A DNA stretch of 64,000 bases from contig NZ_PVTT01000002.1 of assembly GCF_003003095.1 (NCBI RefSeq), positions 806,001 through 870,000 on the forward strand, read 5' to 3'. This stretch comes from Hasllibacter halocynthiae (lineage in GTDB: Bacteria > Pseudomonadota > Alphaproteobacteria > Rhodobacterales > Rhodobacteraceae). Below, in pieces: positions 37,150 to 44,947 of the stretch (the stretch's first letter is position 1; every line of letters starts with the position of its first letter). The notes under the pieces are model-generated. The model had not been told where the DNA came from. It did no database searches and worked only from the letters and a program-made list of their open reading frames with translations. Position numbers and translations under genes: made by a program.

Positions 37150-37485
37150 ATGACCGACCTGATCGAACGCGAGCGCGGTTTCTGGCTGAACGGAGGGGAT
37201 CACTACGACGAGCATGCCGACGAAGAGGCGATCTACGTCGTCCCGAAGAAGGACGGTATCCTCGACCACGCCGCCGCCGCCCGGATCATCCAGGATTCCG
37301 GCATCTGGGACGAGGTGGACATGGAGGACCTGCGCCGGCAGGAGTTGGGCGAGGGCATCGAGGTGCTGACCTATCGCGCCACCGGCCGGCGCGATGGCGC
37401 GGTGTTCCACGCCAACTGCTCGACGATCTACCGTGGCGGCAAGCTGATCCATCACCAGCAGACCCCGATCCCCGCCGAGGACTGA
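37150..37485 (+). CDS. NTF2-like (SnoaL/DUF4440-type) protein
   Basis: A small 111-residue alpha+beta protein with the helices-then-sheet pattern of NTF2-like cone folds: ERERGFWLNGGDHYDEHADEEAIYVVP, LDHAAAARIIQDSGIWDEVDMED, then strands IEVLTYRATGRR, FHANCSTIYRGGKLIHHQQTP. Such folds act as small-molecule enzymes or binding modules; function unknown. An SD (GGAGG) is well placed before the ATG at 37150, which replaces an upstream in-frame ATG lacking one. Divergent from the SDR gene, 70 bases away. Confidence 0.8.
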   Translation: MTDLIERERGFWLNGGDHYDEHADEEAIYVVPKKDGILDHAAAARIIQDSGIWDEVDMEDLRRQELGEGIEVLTYRATGRRDGAVFHANCSTIYRGGKLIHHQQTPIPAED

Positions 37486-37537
37486 TCGATCCCGCATCCT
37501 CCCTTGCCCCTCGCGCCGAAGGGCGGCAGGGATGGGC

Positions 37538-39337
37538 ATGGCACCGATCCCCACATGGCAGGAGAGCGCGAGGCGCCTCGTCGACGTCGCCGCGGGCCGC
37601 GAGGCGGCCGACCTCGTGATCGTCGGCGCGTGGGTCGCCCTCGTCCAGACGCGCGAGCTGCTCGAATGGGAGGTGGCCGTCGCGGCCGGGCGGATCGCCT
37701 ATGTCGGGCCCGACGCGTCGCATTGCGTGGGCGAGGGGACGGAGGTGGTGGACGCCGCCGGAAAGGTGCTGGCCCCCGGCCTCGTCGATGCGCACATGCA
37801 CGTGGAATCGGGGATGCTCACCCCGGCGGAGTTCACGCGCGCCGTGCTGCCGTGGGGCACCACGACGATGATGGTCGACCCGCACGAGATCGCGAACGTC
37901 CTCGGCCTCGCGGGCGTGCGGATGATGCACGACGAGGCGCTGATGCAGCCCGCGAACATGTGGGTTCAGATGCCTTCCTGCGCGCCTTCGGCGCCGGGGC
38001 TCGAGACGACGGGATGCGAGATCGGGCCCGAGGACGTGGCCGAGGCGATGGGCTGGCCGGGGATCGTCGGCCTGGGCGAGATGATGAATTTCCCGGGCGT
38101 CGTCGATGCCGATCCCCGGATGCTGGCCGAGATCGCGGCGACGCAGGCCGCGGGCAAGACGGTGGGCGGGCACTATGCCAGCCCCGACCTCGGCCCCGCC
38201 TTCCACGCCTATGCCGCCGGCGGGCCCGCCGACGACCACGAGGGCACGCGTGAGGAGGACGCGATCGCCCGGGTTCGGCAGGGGATGGCGATCATGATGC
38301 GCCTCGGCTCGGCCTGGTACGACGTGGAGAGGCAGATCACCGCCGTGACGGAACGCGGGCTCGATCCGGCGAACTTCATCCTCTGCACGGACGATTGCTT
38401 CGCCCCGACTCTCGTGCGGGACGGCCACGTGGACCGCGTCCTGCGCCACGCGATCGGCTGCGGTTGCGACCCGCTGGTCGCTTTGCAGATGTGCACGATC
38501 AATCCCGCGCGCCATTTCGGCCTCTCGCGCGAGGTGGGGCAGATCGCGCCGGGACGACGCGCCGACCTCGTGCTGACCCCGTCCCTGCCGGAGTTCCGCG
38601 CGGAGGCCGTGTGGTGCCGCGGGGTCCGGGTCGCCGAAGGCGGGCGGATGCTGGCGGAATGCCCCCATCTCGGATGGCCCGCGGACGTCCGGCGAACGGT
38701 CCGGTTGGGAAGGGATCTCTCCGCCGACGACTTCGCCGTTCCCGCTTCGGGCCGGGAGGCGCGCGTCCGCGTCATCGGCGTGGTCGAGAACCAGGCCCCG
38801 ACGAAGGCGCTGACCGCGACCGTCCCCGTGCGCGACGGTCATCTCGACCCCGAGGCCGCCCCCGAAGGCGACGTCGCGCGCATTGCCCTCGTCGAGCGGC
38901 ACCGGGGTACGGGGGGCGTCACAAACGCCCTCGTCTCGGGCTTCGGCTACGCGCCGGGGATGGCGCTGGCCTCGACGGTGGCGCACGACTCGCACCACAT
39001 GATCGTCGTGGGCACCGATCCGGCGATGATGGCGGCCGCGGCGAACCGGCTAGGCGAGGTGGGCGGCGGCGCGACCCTTTGGCGGGACGGCGAGGAACGG
39101 GCGCTGGTGCGCCTGCCCGTCGCGGGCCTCATGTCCGATTCCCCGGCCGGAGAGGTCGCCGCCGCGGCCGAGGCCCTCGCGCAGGCGATGCGGGACGCCG
39201 GCTGCACCCTGAACAACGCCTTCATGCAGCACTCGCTGCTCGCCCTCGTCGTGATCCCCGAGCTTCGCATCAGCGATCTTGGCCTCATCGACGTCACCCG
39301 GTTCGAGAGGACCGCATTGATCCTGGATTCGACATGA
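37538..39337 (+). CDS. ade: Adenine deaminase
   Basis: Deaminates adenine to hypoxanthine with ammonia release. The 599-residue amidohydrolase has the metal-binding AHMHVESGML near residue 83, the PHEIANVLG segment, GEMMNFPGVV, the CTDDCFAP aspartate region, the C-terminal domain HDSHHMIVVG and the typical ending. ATG 37538 is preferred over 37532: the family begins near it, and TTGCCC-17-CAGGGA with five bases to this ATG resembles the leaderless promoters elsewhere in the window. Overlaps the amn start by four bases. Confidence 0.95.
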   Translation: MAPIPTWQESARRLVDVAAGREAADLVIVGAWVALVQTRELLEWEVAVAAGRIAYVGPDASHCVGEGTEVVDAAGKVLAPGLVDAHMHVESGMLTPAEFTRAVLPWGTTTMMVDPHEIANVLGLAGVRMMHDEALMQPANMWVQMPSCAPSAPGLETTGCEIGPEDVAEAMGWPGIVGLGEMMNFPGVVDADPRMLAEIAATQAAGKTVGGHYASPDLGPAFHAYAAGGPADDHEGTREEDAIARVRQGMAIMMRLGSAWYDVERQITAVTERGLDPANFILCTDDCFAPTLVRDGHVDRVLRHAIGCGCDPLVALQMCTINPARHFGLSREVGQIAPGRRADLVLTPSLPEFRAEAVWCRGVRVAEGGRMLAECPHLGWPADVRRTVRLGRDLSADDFAVPASGREARVRVIGVVENQAPTKALTATVPVRDGHLDPEAAPEGDVARIALVERHRGTGGVTNALVSGFGYAPGMALASTVAHDSHHMIVVGTDPAMMAAAANRLGEVGGGATLWRDGEERALVRLPVAGLMSDSPAGEVAAAAEALAQAMRDAGCTLNNAFMQHSLLALVVIPELRISDLGLIDVTRFERTALILDST

Positions 39338-40818
39338 ACGCCGCCTCGGACGATTTTCGCACCTATCTGACTCCGGACACCCCTCCGGCCGAGACGTTCG
39401 ACGACGCCGAGGCCGCGGTGGAACGGCTGATCACGCTCTACGAGCTGGCGGCCGACTTCCTCACCGCGCGCTTCGCCGAGACCATCGCGGGCGAGATGCC
39501 GGACGCCCCCTGCCGGGCCTTCTACCCCGAGATCCGGTTCACCACGTCCAGCTTCCAGCGGATCGACAGCCGCCTGTCCTTCGGTCATGTCGCCCAGCCG
39601 GGGACATACTCGACGACCGTGACGCGGCCGGACCTCTTCCGGAACTACCTTACGCAGCAGATCGCGCTTCTGATCGCGAACCACGAGCAGCCAGTGACCA
39701 TCCGGGTCTCGGACACGCCGATGCCGGTGCACTTCGCCGTCGCCCGGGCCGAGATGACCGTGCCGCAGGACGGCGCGCTTGGCGTGCCCCTGCGCGACCT
39801 CTTCGACGTGCCCGACCTCGTCATCACGAACGACGACATCGTCAACGGAACCCGGACCGCGTTCCCGGACGGCTCTAAGCCCCTGGCGCCCTTCACCGCG
39901 CAGCGGATCGACTACTCGCTCGCGCGGCTGGCCCACTACACCGCGACCGACCCGGTCTGGTTCCAGAACCACGTCCTGTTCACCAATTACCAGTTCTACA
40001 TCGACGAGTTCGAGGCCTACGCCCGGCGGATGCTGGACGACCCCGATTCCGGCTACGTGAGCTTCACCGGACCCGGCAACGTCACCATCACCGACGGCGC
40101 GGGCGAGATGCCCCAGCCCGGGCGCCTGCCGCAGATGCCGACCTACCACCTCGCGCGAGAGGGGCAGGACGGCATCACCCTCGTCAACATCGGCGTGGGC
40201 CCGTCCAACGCCAAGACGGCGACCGACCACGTCGCCGTGCTGCGCCCGCACGCCTGGATGATGGTCGGGCACTGCGCGGGGCTCCGCAACAGCCAGTCGC
40301 TGGGGGACTTCGTCCTCGCCCACGCCTATCTGCGCGAGGACCACGTCCTCGACGACGACCTGCCGATCTGGGTGCCCATCCCCGCCCTCGCCGAGATCCA
40401 GGTCGCCCTGGAGGAGGCCGTGGCCGAGCTCTCCGAGCTGGAGGGCTACGACCTCAAGCGCGTGATGCGGACCGGCACCGTCGCCACCATCGACAACCGC
40501 AACTGGGAGCTGCGCGACCAGTCCGGCCCCGTCCAGCGCCTGTCGCAGTCGCGAGCCGTGGCCCTCGACATGGAATCGGCCACCATCGCGGCGAACGGCT
40601 ATCGGTTCCGGGTGCCCTACGGCACGCTTCTGTGCGTCTCGGACAAGCCTCTCCACGGCGAGCTGAAGCTGCCCGGCATGGCGACGGAGTTCTATCGCAC
40701 GCAGGTCAGCCGCCACCTGATGATCGGGGTGCGCGCGATGGAGCGCCTGCGCGCCATGCCGCTCGAGCGGATCCACAGCCGCAAGCTCCGCTCTTTCGAG
40801 GAAACGGCGTTCCTGTGA
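39334..40818 (+). CDS. amn: AMP nucleosidase
   Basis: Hydrolyses AMP to adenine and ribose 5-phosphate. The 494-residue protein has the N-terminal Amn regulatory domain (first ~170 residues, PEIRFTTSSFQRID and DTPMPVHFAV) followed by the phosphorylase-like catalytic domain with INIGVGPSNAKTATDHVAVLRPHAWMMVGHC-type core, the ALDMESATIAANGYRFRVPYG segment and LCVSDKPLHGE. ATGA overlap with the adenine deaminase gene makes the two steps AMP to adenine to hypoxanthine an operon. Confidence 0.96.
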   Translation: MNAASDDFRTYLTPDTPPAETFDDAEAAVERLITLYELAADFLTARFAETIAGEMPDAPCRAFYPEIRFTTSSFQRIDSRLSFGHVAQPGTYSTTVTRPDLFRNYLTQQIALLIANHEQPVTIRVSDTPMPVHFAVARAEMTVPQDGALGVPLRDLFDVPDLVITNDDIVNGTRTAFPDGSKPLAPFTAQRIDYSLARLAHYTATDPVWFQNHVLFTNYQFYIDEFEAYARRMLDDPDSGYVSFTGPGNVTITDGAGEMPQPGRLPQMPTYHLAREGQDGITLVNIGVGPSNAKTATDHVAVLRPHAWMMVGHCAGLRNSQSLGDFVLAHAYLREDHVLDDDLPIWVPIPALAEIQVALEEAVAELSELEGYDLKRVMRTGTVATIDNRNWELRDQSGPVQRLSQSRAVALDMESATIAANGYRFRVPYGTLLCVSDKPLHGELKLPGMATEFYRTQVSRHLMIGVRAMERLRAMPLERIHSRKLRSFEETAFL

Positions 40819-40881
40819 CCCGAAGGTCGCAGCCCGTCGCGGAAAAGGCGGCGTCTCGCCTGCGATCGCCGAGTTTGGCCG

Positions 40882-40910
40882 TTGTGACAAAACTGCAAAT
40901 CACGTTAGCT
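40882..40910 (+). promoter_or_regulatory. Candidate promoter of the HU gene
   Basis: TTGTGA (40882-40887), 17 bases, TTAGCT (40905-40910), inside the most AT-rich stretch of this gap. Start of transcription near 40917 would give a ~44-base leader with an AGGGAG SD before the ATG at 40961. Confidence 0.55.
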
Positions 40911-40960
40911 GAACGCCGGAGGTCCGGCTGCACGGGCCATGTCACCAGGGAGATCACCGC

Positions 40961-41251
40961 ATGACCGCCAAGCCGATGACCAAGACGCAGCTCGTCGCCG
41001 CGCTCGCAGAGCGCATGGACACGGATAAGAAATCCGCTCAGTCGGCGCTCGACGCCGTGACCGGAGTCATCACCGAGGAGGTCGCCAACGGCGGCGCCGT
41101 GACGCTGCCGGGCGTCGGCAAGTTCTACCTGCGCGAGCGTCCCGAGCGCATGGTCCGCAACCCCGCCACGGGCGAGCAGATCAAGAAGGACGCGGACAAG
41201 GTCGTGAAGGTCACGATCGCCAAGGCCCTGAAGGACAGCGCCAACGGCTGA
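40961..41251 (+). CDS. HU-family DNA-binding protein
   Basis: A 96-residue nucleoid protein of the HU/IHF family. It shows the helical N-terminus (MTKTQLVAALAERMDTDKKSAQSALDAV), the VTLPGVGKFYLRERPER beta arm region and the RNPATGEQIKK DNA-contacting arm signature. The sequence is closer to HU than to IHF, but the partner state (homodimer) is inferred. Own promoter upstream and strong tandem hairpins downstream; a single-gene unit. Confidence 0.95.
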   Translation: MTAKPMTKTQLVAALAERMDTDKKSAQSALDAVTGVITEEVANGGAVTLPGVGKFYLRERPERMVRNPATGEQIKKDADKVVKVTIAKALKDSANG

Positions 41252-41266
41252 CCCGCCCAGCGCGGG

Positions 41267-41328
41267 AAGCGGCGGGCCGTTCCAAAGCGCCCCGCCGCTT
41301 TCCGAAGACCATCCTCGCAACCTTCGGA
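41267..41328 (+). terminator. Tandem hairpins after the HU gene
   Basis: Hairpin 1: AAGCGGCGGG (41267-41276) with CCCGCCGCTT (41291-41300), ten perfect pairs and a 14-base loop. Hairpin 2 follows with no gap: TCCGAAG (41301-41307) with CTTCGGA (41322-41328), seven pairs. Probable terminator and mRNA 3' end protector. Confidence 0.62.
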
Positions 41329-41498
41329 AGCTCTGGCTCCCACGTAGGGAAGCGGCCCGAGCACGGTGCGCGCATCGTCTCGGGGACCGCGGGCGATCGC
41401 GTCGGTGCCGCCCGGAGCGGCGGCCTTTCCGTCCGGGCGCCCTGCCGCCGCCGACCGGGGGTGGCTGAACGCGCCTTTCCCGTGCCAGTGAGGCCGTC

Positions 41499-42392
41499 GT
41501 GAGCGATGCAGCAGCCTCGACCCTCCGCCGCCTCGACTTCGCCGCCCTGGCTCTCGGGGTCGCCTTCGCGCTTATGTGGGCCTCGGCGTTCACTTCCGCC
41601 CGCATCATCGTCGAGACCGCCCCTCCCGTCCTGATCCTCGCGCTGCGCTTCGCCCTCTCCGGCGTGCTCGCGCTGCTGCTCTCCGCCGCTCTGGGCGAGC
41701 GGATGCGCCTCACGGCCGCGCAATGGCGGGCAGCCGTGCTGTTCGGCATCTTCCAGAACTGCCTCTACCTGGGGCTCAACTTCGCTGCGATGCGCACGGT
41801 GGAGGCGTCGCTCGCCGCCATCGTGGCGTCGACCATGCCGCTCCTCGTGTCCGCCGCCCTCTGGTTCGGGGGCGAGCGGTTGCCCCGGGCCGGCATTATG
41901 GGCTTGGGGCTGGGATTCGCGGGCGCGGCCCTCGTCATGGGAACGCGGCTCTCGGCCGGGGTCGATCCGGGGGGCTTCGCGCTCTGCGTCGTGGGGGTGC
42001 TGGCGCTGACCTTCGCGACGCTCGCGCTTCGGGGGGCGATCTCGGGCGGGAACCCGATGTTCGTCGTAGGCGTGCAGATGCTCGTGGCGGCCGTGTTCCT
42101 CGGTCCCGTCGGGGCCGCCTTGGAGGAGTGGGACGTGGTTTGGACCGCGCGCCTTGGGTGGGCCTTCCTCTACACGCTGCTGATCCCCGGCCTCGCCGCG
42201 ACCTATGTCTGGTTCCGCCTCGTCGCCCGCATAGGGGCCACGCGGGCCGCAACATTCCACTTCCTGACCCCGCCCTTCGGCGTGCTGATCGCCTGGGCCT
42301 TCCTGGGCGAAGGCCTGGCTTGGTCCGACATGTTGGGGGTGGCGGTGGTGGCGGCTGGGATCCTCCTCGTCCAGCGGGCCCGCGGCGACTGA
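41499..42392 (+). CDS. DMT superfamily transporter (EamA type)
   Basis: A 297-residue inner-membrane protein of ten helices in two EamA repeats. The first helix pair contains FALMWASAFTSARIIVE, repeat 1 ends SLAAIVASTMPLLVSAALWFGGERL and repeat 2 contains TYVWFRLVARIGATRAATFHFLTPPFGVLIAWAFLGEGL, all typical of the RhaT/EamA export group. Substrate unknown. The GTG at 41499 has a weak SD (GAGG). It is distinct in sequence from the transporter at 28.0-28.95 kb. Confidence 0.87.
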   Translation: MSDAAASTLRRLDFAALALGVAFALMWASAFTSARIIVETAPPVLILALRFALSGVLALLLSAALGERMRLTAAQWRAAVLFGIFQNCLYLGLNFAAMRTVEASLAAIVASTMPLLVSAALWFGGERLPRAGIMGLGLGFAGAALVMGTRLSAGVDPGGFALCVVGVLALTFATLALRGAISGGNPMFVVGVQMLVAAVFLGPVGAALEEWDVVWTARLGWAFLYTLLIPGLAATYVWFRLVARIGATRAATFHFLTPPFGVLIAWAFLGEGLAWSDMLGVAVVAAGILLVQRARGD

Positions 42393-42418
42393 CGTTTCCG
42401 CGAGGGAAGGCGAATCCC

Positions 42419-42448
42419 TTGGACCGCGACTGCCTCCCGCGCCATGCT
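42419..42448 (+). promoter_or_regulatory. Candidate ccdA promoter, leaderless type
   Basis: TTGGAC (42419-42424), 18 bases, CATGCT (42443-42448), then seven bases to ATG 42456. The alternative start ATG 42444 lies within the -10. No SD is present. Confidence 0.45.
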
Positions 42449-42455
42449 CCGGCGC

Positions 42456-43160
42456 ATGGAGCCGATCCTCGCCTATGCCGCCGGGCTGCTCACCCTGATC
42501 AACCCTTGCGTCCTGCCGGTGCTGCCCGTGGTCCTTGCCGCCTCCCTACAGTCGGCGCGCCACGGCCCGGCCGCCATGGCGGCCGGGATGGGCGCCTCCT
42601 TCATCCTGTTCGGCTTCGTCGTCGCCGTGTTCGGTCGCGCCATAGGCCTGACGCCGGAGGGGCTGACGCAGATCGGAGCCGCCCTGATGATCGGCTTCGG
42701 CGCGGTGCTGCTGATCCCGCCTCTCTCGGCCGGGTTCGCCACCGCCACGGCCGGCATGGCGGCCCGGGCGGACGCCGCCGCGGACGGCTCCGGGCTCGGC
42801 GGGCAGTTCGCGGGCGGCGCGCTGCTCGGGGCGGTCTGGTCGCCCTGCATCGGCCCGACGCTTGGCGGGGCCATCGCCCTGGCCTCGACGGGGGGGTCGC
42901 CGGGGCGGGTCCTCGTCATCATGTCCGCCTTCGCGCTGGGGGTCGCCACGATCGTGCTCGCCCTCGGCTATGGGGCGCGGGCTGCGATCCTGCGGCGGCG
43001 CGACGCCATGCGCCGCCTGTCCTCCGCCGCGCGGCCGATCATGGGCGGCGTGTTCCTTCTCGTGGGGGTCGCGCTCCTCATGCGGTGGAACCATGCTATC
43101 GATGCCTGGCTTCTGGACAGGCTGCCCCATTGGCTCACCGATCTCTCCGTAGCGCTCTAG
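42456..43160 (+). CDS. ccdA: CcdA-family cytochrome c biogenesis / thiol transporter
   Basis: Carries reducing power across the inner membrane to periplasmic thioredoxin-like proteins for cytochrome c maturation or general disulfide reduction. The 234-residue protein has six hydrophobic helices and the two membrane cysteines: LINPCVLPVLP in helix 1 and WSPCIGPTLG in helix 4. Start at 42456 matches family N-termini (MEPILAYAAGLLTLINPC). A thioredoxin-like gene follows 15 bases later, its probable electron acceptor. Confidence 0.92.
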   Translation: MEPILAYAAGLLTLINPCVLPVLPVVLAASLQSARHGPAAMAAGMGASFILFGFVVAVFGRAIGLTPEGLTQIGAALMIGFGAVLLIPPLSAGFATATAGMAARADAAADGSGLGGQFAGGALLGAVWSPCIGPTLGGAIALASTGGSPGRVLVIMSAFALGVATIVLALGYGARAAILRRRDAMRRLSSAARPIMGGVFLLVGVALLMRWNHAIDAWLLDRLPHWLTDLSVAL

Positions 43161-43175
43161 ACAAAGGACGTTTCC

Positions 43176-43583
43176 ATGGACCGCCGAACCCTCCTGCTCG
43201 CCGCTGCCACCGCGCCATGGGCCGGTGCCGCCTCCGCCTTCGGTCGGCCGGCCGGACCCGAGGCCGTGGCCGAGGCCCTGGCCCGGGGCGATACCGTTCT
43301 GGTCGACTTCTGGGCATCCTGGTGCAGCACCTGCCGTTCGCAGAGCCGCACCATGGAGGAACTGACCGCCGCCAACCCCGCCTATGAAGGTGCGATCACC
43401 TTCATTCAGGTCGATTGGGACCAGCACGGCGACAGCGACCTCGCCCGCCGGCTGAACGTCCCCCGCCGCTCCACCCTCGTGGCCCTGAAGGGCGACCAAG
43501 AGATCGGGCGCGTCATCGCGGGCACGGGGACGAGCCAGATCCAGGGGCTGCTCGACGCGGCCCTCGCCGCCTCGGCGGACTGA
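43176..43583 (+). CDS. Exported thioredoxin-family protein
   Basis: A 135-residue protein with a twin-arginine-like signal sequence (DRRTLLLAAATAPWAGAASA) and a thioredoxin fold with the active site WCSTC at about residue 53. The remainder (FIQVDWDQHGDSDLARRLNVPRRSTLVALKGDQEIGRV) follows thioredoxin, with Arg in place of the usual cis-Pro-preceding Ile/Thr region. Predicted to take electrons from the adjacent CcdA in the periplasm. The SD (AAAGGACG) sits before ATG 43176. Confidence 0.87.
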   Translation: MDRRTLLLAAATAPWAGAASAFGRPAGPEAVAEALARGDTVLVDFWASWCSTCRSQSRTMEELTAANPAYEGAITFIQVDWDQHGDSDLARRLNVPRRSTLVALKGDQEIGRVIAGTGTSQIQGLLDAALAASAD

Positions 43584-43671
43584 TCGCGCCTTTCCGGCCG
43601 TTGGGCGCGTCCTCGGAGGGCATGCCGTGGCTCCCCATCGTTGCGCCATTCGGAAGGGGCCGAGAGGGGCG

Positions 43672-44763
43672 CTAGCCCACGATCCCCCGGACGCCCCCCG
43701 TCTGCCCCCGGTCGAGGAGGAGGTGATCGAGCACCACGCAGGCCGCCATCGCCTCGGCCACGGGAACGGCGCGGATGCCCACGCAGGGATCGTGGCGGCC
43801 CTTGGTGACCACCTCCGTCTCCTCGCCGCCGAGCGTAACCGAACGGCGCGGCGTCAGGATTGAGGAGGTCGGTTTCACCGCGAAGCGCACCACGATGTTT
43901 TGGCCCGTGCTGATTCCGCCCAGGACGCCGCCCGCATGGTTCGACAGATATTCGGGGCCGTCCTCGCCCATGACGATCTCGTCCGCGTTGGCCGATCCCG
44001 TCAGGCGGCCCGCGGCCATCCCCTCGCCGATCTCGACGCCCTTCACGGCATTGATCGACATCATCGCGGCCGCGAGGTCGGCGTCGAGCTTGCCGTAGAC
44101 CGGCGCGCCGAGGCCGGGCGGGCAACCTTCGATGCGGACTTCGATGGTGGCGCCGACGCTCTCGCCGGACTTGCGAAGTCCGTCGAGATAGGCGGCCCAT
44201 TCGTCGACCAAGGCGGCGTCGGGCACGCGGAACGGGTTCTCGGCCTCGTCCGGCTTCACCGTCCCGACCGATCTTTCGCCCATCCCGACCATGTAGCCGG
44301 CGATCCGCACGCCGGGCGCCAGCGCCCCCAGGGCGGCGCGTGCAACGCCGCCGGCCGCGACCCGCGCCGCCGTCTCGCGCGCGGAGGAACGGCCGCCGCC
44401 CCGGTAATCGCGCAGGCCGTACTTCTGGTGATAGGCGAGGTCCGCGTGGCCTGGCCTGAAGGTCTGGGCGATCTCGCCGTAGTCCTTCGAGCGCTGGTCC
44501 GTGTTCTCGATCAGGAGCTGGATTGGGGTGCCCGTGGTGCGCCCCTCGAACGTGCCGGACAGGATGCGGACCTCGTCCGCCTCGCGCCTCTGGGTGGTGA
44601 AGCGGGACTGGCCAGGCCTGCGGCGGTCCATCCAGTGCTGGATCGCGTCCTCCGATATCTCGACCCCTGGGGGGCAGCCGTCGACGGTGGCGCCGAGGGC
44701 AGGCCCGTGGCTCTCGCCCCAGGTGGTGACGCGGAAGAGGTGGCCGAACGTGTTCAGGGACAT
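43672..44763 (-). CDS. aroC: Chorismate synthase
   Basis: Last step of the shikimate pathway: EPSP to chorismate with reduced FMN. The 363-residue protein has all three signatures: [18 protein letters not shown] at the N-terminus, [19 protein letters not shown] in the middle, and the C-terminal [18 protein letters not shown]. No SD; instead a promoter-like pair lies six bases from the ATG, so the message may be leaderless. Divergent from the thiBPQ operon, with the two promoters back to back. Confidence 0.97.
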   Translation of the reverse strand: MSLNTFGHLFRVTTWGESHGPALGATVDGCPPGVEISEDAIQHWMDRRRPGQSRFTTQRREADEVRILSGTFEGRTTGTPIQLLIENTDQRSKDYGEIAQTFRPGHADLAYHQKYGLRDYRGGGRSSARETAARVAAGGVARAALGALAPGVRIAGYMVGMGERSVGTVKPDEAENPFRVPDAALVDEWAAYLDGLRKSGESVGATIEVRIEGCPPGLGAPVYGKLDADLAAAMMSINAVKGVEIGEGMAAGRLTGSANADEIVMGEDGPEYLSNHAGGVLGGISTGQNIVVRFAVKPTSSILTPRRSVTLGGEETEVVTKGRHDPCVGIRAVPVAEAMAACVVLDHLLLDRGQTGGVRGIVG

Positions 44764-44769
44764 GGGGCG

Positions 44770-44798
44770 CAGGTAGCGGCCCCGGCTTGCCCCCGCAA
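44770..44798 (-). promoter_or_regulatory. Candidate aroC promoter, leaderless type
   Basis: On the minus strand, TTGCGG (complement of 44793-44798), 17 bases, TACCTG (complement of 44770-44775), then six bases to the aroC ATG. Confidence 0.55.
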
Positions 44799-44815
44799 TC
44801 CGCCCGGCCTAGGTC
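44787..44815 (+). promoter_or_regulatory. Candidate thi operon promoter
   Basis: TTGCCC (44787-44792), 17 bases, TAGGTC (44810-44815). Transcription would start near 44822, right at the 5' end of the riboswitch. Its -35 directly abuts the divergent aroC -35, so the two promoters overlap. Confidence 0.55.
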
Positions 44816-44821
44816 AGGGGC

Positions 44822-44904
44822 ACCTCGGGGCGCCCTGACAACGGGCTGAGACGCGAAAGCGGACCCGTCGAACCTGAACCGGCTCGCACCGGCGGAGGGA
44901 AGGT
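44822..44904 (+). ncRNA. TPP (THI element) riboswitch
   Basis: The conserved TPP-aptamer pieces occur in order: GGGGCGCC, GGGCTGAGA (CUGAGA core), ACCCGTCGAACCTGA, the CCGG-loop-CCGG stem, and GGCGGAGGGAAGG. ACCT at the 5' end can pair with AGGT at the 3' end as P1. It lies directly upstream of the thiamine transport operon thiBPQ, the expected target. Binding of thiamine diphosphate should shut the operon down. See the SD-hiding hairpin that follows. Confidence 0.95.
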
Positions 44905-44913
44905 CGCGCAACG

Positions 44914-44941
44914 CTCCTTCATTCCCCGTGAGACGAAGGAG
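44914..44941 (+). promoter_or_regulatory. Expression platform: SD-sequestering hairpin before thiB
   Basis: CTCCTTC (44914-44920) is perfectly complementary to GAAGGAG (44935-44941), which is the thiB Shine-Dalgarno sequence. The 14-base loop begins ATTCCCC. The aptamer's 3' GGGAAGG could instead pair with CCTTC or TTCCC of this hairpin when TPP is absent, freeing the SD. Suggests translational control. Confidence 0.75.
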
Positions 44942-44947
44942 AACCGA

